Below, piece after piece: positions 62,236 to 64,000 of a DNA stretch of 64,000 bases; within the stretch, counting starts at the first letter, position 1; each line of letters opens with the position of its first letter. The notes beneath the pieces were generated by a model. It saw only the letters and a program-made list of their open reading frames with translations, was not told where the DNA came from and searched no databases. The stretch covers positions 62,001 through 126,000 of the forward strand of contig CAWKCO010000001.1 in NCBI GenBank assembly GCA_963848175.1, in the 5' to 3' direction. Both the position numbers and the translations under genes were made by a program. This DNA comes from JAMZMI01 sp963848175 (GTDB lineage: Bacteria; Bacteroidota; Bacteroidia; Cytophagales; Cyclobacteriaceae).

Positions 62236-62659
62236 TGCAGTATTCCAGTTTTATCACCTGATGGTGGGCATCGGCATGACACTCATAGCCCTGAGCCTGT
62301 TGGGTGCATTCTATTGGTGGCGTGGATCGCTTTTTGAAAAGAAATGGCTTATGCTCATTTTTGTTTTCAGTACGCTACTTCCTCAGATCGCCAATCAGGC
62401 AGGGTGGTTTGCTGCCGAGATGGGCAGACAGCCGTGGGTCGTGTATGGGCTTTTGCGCACTTCAGATGCACTTTCTAAAAGTGTGACTGCCGATCAGGTG
62501 CTCTTTTCTCTGATCATGTTTAGTGTCATCTACGTGATTCTATTTGCGCTTTTTATTTACCTGCTCAATAAGAAAATTCACCACGGACCCTATGACGAAA
62601 GTGAGCTTGAAAGTCATCCGATGCAGCACGATATGGCAGAAGTAATCGAAAAAATTTAA
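62195..62659 (+). CDS. cydA: Cytochrome bd oxidase subunit I, C-terminal part (frameshifted)
   Basis: Continues as PSQVNAVFQFYHLMVGIGM (Met/His region), AAEMGRQPWVVYGLLRTSDA and SLIMFSVIYVILF, the conserved end of CydA. The stop lies 5 bases before cydB. Confidence 0.85.
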   Translation: MNAFLWRIDPSQVNAVFQFYHLMVGIGMTLIALSLLGAFYWWRGSLFEKKWLMLIFVFSTLLPQIANQAGWFAAEMGRQPWVVYGLLRTSDALSKSVTADQVLFSLIMFSVIYVILFALFIYLLNKKIHHGPYDESELESHPMQHDMAEVIEKI

Positions 62660-62664
62660 ACAAT

Positions 62665-63702
62665 ATGGAGACGATATTTGGTTTGGATTACCCTACGCTT
62701 TGGTTCTTGGTTGTTGGTGGACTTTTTTCAGGATATGTCATTTTAGATGGCTTTGATTTTGGAGCAGGCGCATGGCATATGTTTCTAAAAAATGAAGAAA
62801 GCCGCCGAATCGCATTGAATGCCATCGGCCCTGTGTGGGATGGAAATGAGGTATGGCTGGTGATCGGAGGAGGCGCACTCTTTGCGGGTTTTCCGGAGCT
62901 TTACGCCACGCTGTTTTCGGCGATGTACATTCCCTTTATGCTCTTTTTGATGTTCATCATTTTCAGAGCTGTTTCCATTGAGTTTCGAAGCAAAGAAAAA
63001 ATGCTTTGGTGGCGCAAAATGTGGGACATTGCCTACAGTGCCTCCAGTATCATGCTTTCGCTTTTGTTGGGAATCGTTCTTGGCAATGTGCTGCAAGGAA
63101 TGCCTATAGATGAAAACTTTATTTATCGCGGAGGAGGTTTTTTTGAGTTTCTGAACCCTTATGCGCTTCTGGTAGGTGTCACTACATTGGCGCTATTTAT
63201 GATGCATGGCGCTATTTATCTTTTGCTCAAAACAGAAGGACGTTTGCACATCAAACTCAATTTTCTGTTGAAAAAAGGGATGATCTTTTTCCTTGTCTCG
63301 TTTGGCATCACTACCATGTACACTTTGATTTATATCCCACATCTGTCAGATACCTTTCGTGCCAATCCCACTATGTTTTTAGTACCTTTAGCTGCTTTCC
63401 TAAGCATCGCCAATATTCCTCGCTTGGCGCAAAAGAAGAAATATCACAGCGCTTTTCTCTTTTCTTCTCTTACCATGAGTTTCTTATTAGTCATGGTGGC
63501 TATAGAGCTTTATCCAACGTTGCTACTATCTACTTTAGATGTGTCAAATAGTTTGGATATTTACAATGCCGCCGCTTCGCAAAAGTCACTCGGTATTATG
63601 TTGCTGATAGCAGCCATCGGCGCACCACTGGTCATCGGATATACTGTGTTTGTATACATGACCTTTAGAGGAAAAGTGAAAATTGATGAGCACAGCTATT
63701 GA
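62665..63702 (+). CDS. cydB: Cytochrome bd oxidase subunit II
   Basis: 345 residues, about nine membrane helices, with the CydB signatures LDGFDFGAGAWH, IGPVWDGNEVWLVIGGGALFAGFP (in parts) and LFMMHGAIYLLLKTEG. Its intact frame and tight linkage with cydA argue that the oxidase is functional in the living organism. Confidence 0.95.
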   Translation: METIFGLDYPTLWFLVVGGLFSGYVILDGFDFGAGAWHMFLKNEESRRIALNAIGPVWDGNEVWLVIGGGALFAGFPELYATLFSAMYIPFMLFLMFIIFRAVSIEFRSKEKMLWWRKMWDIAYSASSIMLSLLLGIVLGNVLQGMPIDENFIYRGGGFFEFLNPYALLVGVTTLALFMMHGAIYLLLKTEGRLHIKLNFLLKKGMIFFLVSFGITTMYTLIYIPHLSDTFRANPTMFLVPLAAFLSIANIPRLAQKKKYHSAFLFSSLTMSFLLVMVAIELYPTLLLSTLDVSNSLDIYNAAASQKSLGIMLLIAAIGAPLVIGYTVFVYMTFRGKVKIDEHSY

Positions 63703-63714
63703 CTTAAAGTCAAT
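63698..63714. terminator. Short palindrome across two convergent stops
   Basis: ATTGACTT / AAGTCAAT with a 1-base centre; it contains the stop codons of cydB and of the methyltransferase gene. It lacks a T run, so termination is uncertain. Confidence 0.4.
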
Positions 63715-64000
63715 CAATACGAATCGCTACTTGGAAAAAGTTGTTGATCTCTCCTATAACAGTATATTCTATGTAAAAAGAATTTGCCCATTCTGTAAAT
63801 GCCTTGTACTCGTGCATAGGCACATTGAATTCATCAAAGAGGAGAATATCGCCTTTTTTCAAATAGGGGCTAAAAGTTGTCAACACAAAAAGGGTAGCAG
63901 AGTAGAGATCTGCGTCTAAATGTAAAATCTTTCGCTTGTCCGATTTGAAATCTTTCAAAAAATCATAGACAGTTTTTTGGAAAATGCCTTGATAGAATTG
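63710..64000 (-). CDS. TylF/MycF-like SAM-dependent methyltransferase, partial
   Basis: 97 codons open to the window edge; the N-terminus is missing. The segments FYQGIFQKTVYDFLKDF, ILHLDADLYSATLFVL, YLKKGDILLFDEFN match the C-terminal half of TylF-type O-methyltransferases acting on sugars or small molecules. The conserved Asp residues that bind Mg in the family are present (DADLY, DEF). Convergent with cydB. Confidence 0.8.
   Translation of the reverse strand, partial: QFYQGIFQKTVYDFLKDFKSDKRKILHLDADLYSATLFVLTTFSPYLKKGDILLFDEFNVPMHEYKAFTEWANSFYIEYTVIGEINNFFQVAIRID

Noticed and set aside
1..64000. CRISPR array or rRNA operon
   Set aside because: No regularly spaced direct repeats of 24-40 bases and no rRNA core sequences were seen.

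Overview
The window is 64 kb from a Bacteroidota chromosome, most likely a marine or aquatic member of the Cytophagales. Supporting signs are type IX secretion (T9SS) C-terminal sorting domains, many lipoproteins with an SxxC-like lipobox, the rpmG-DUF4295-ftsY cluster, DUF4403/DUF6134/DUF5522-type families, TAnnTTTG/TTG promoter elements (clearest before tRNA-Phe), and almost no Shine-Dalgarno sequences. The exact genus cannot be read from the sequence. Layout: 1-1667 holds an ECF sigma factor with its anti-sigma-like partner and a secreted protein. 1668-5115 is an AT-rich accessory patch: a BlaI-type repressor and an M56 sensor peptidase that carries a C-terminal M23 (LytM) domain, bracketed by two large imperfect hairpins resembling integron attC sites, followed by an Abi-alpha (DUF4393) gene interrupted by an in-frame stop. 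5116-8964 holds a beta-lactamase-fold serine hydrolase and a nucleotide-transporter-like HEAT-repeat membrane protein. 9369-18809 is a co-directional carbohydrate cluster: FG-GAP/ASPIC-UnbV lipoprotein, GH5 lipoprotein, sugar permease, ribokinase, sulfatase and aldose 1-epimerase, with no SusC/SusD pair. 18921-28585 is a surface-protein locus. Two neighbouring giant T9SS proteins share an almost identical 1.1-kb tail; one copy (beta-helix + DUF285 + LRR) is broken by frameshifts. 28801-29368 is a GIY-YIG nuclease gene between inverted REP-like repeats. 29399-43228 holds ornithine aminotransferase, ribosomal proteins L28/L33, an aminopeptidase P, FtsY, an alpha/beta hydrolase-OsmC fusion, secreted proteins of unknown function, a membrane Fe-S oxidoreductase pair and tRNA-Phe(GAA). 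43229-56476 is mainly housekeeping (rluB, scpB, a DksA-like protein, ruvX, def, a nitrilase-type amidase, YjjG-like HAD hydrolase) mixed with lipoproteins. 56523-61197 carries delta-1-pyrroline-5-carboxylate dehydrogenase and a glucuronate-catabolism group: a Nudix-type regulator, an SDR mannonate oxidoreductase and UxuA. Two similar 17-bp palindromes sit beside the regulator. 61278-63702 is cytochrome bd oxidase (cydAB). A methyltransferase runs off the right end. A striking property of the window is the number of disrupted reading frames: the adhesin, pruA, uxuA and cydA (twice) each contain single-base insertions, and two further genes carry in-frame stops. Since cydA, uxuA and pruA are otherwise perfectly conserved, and every inferred indel is an insertion, residual sequencing error is at least as likely as real pseudogenisation.
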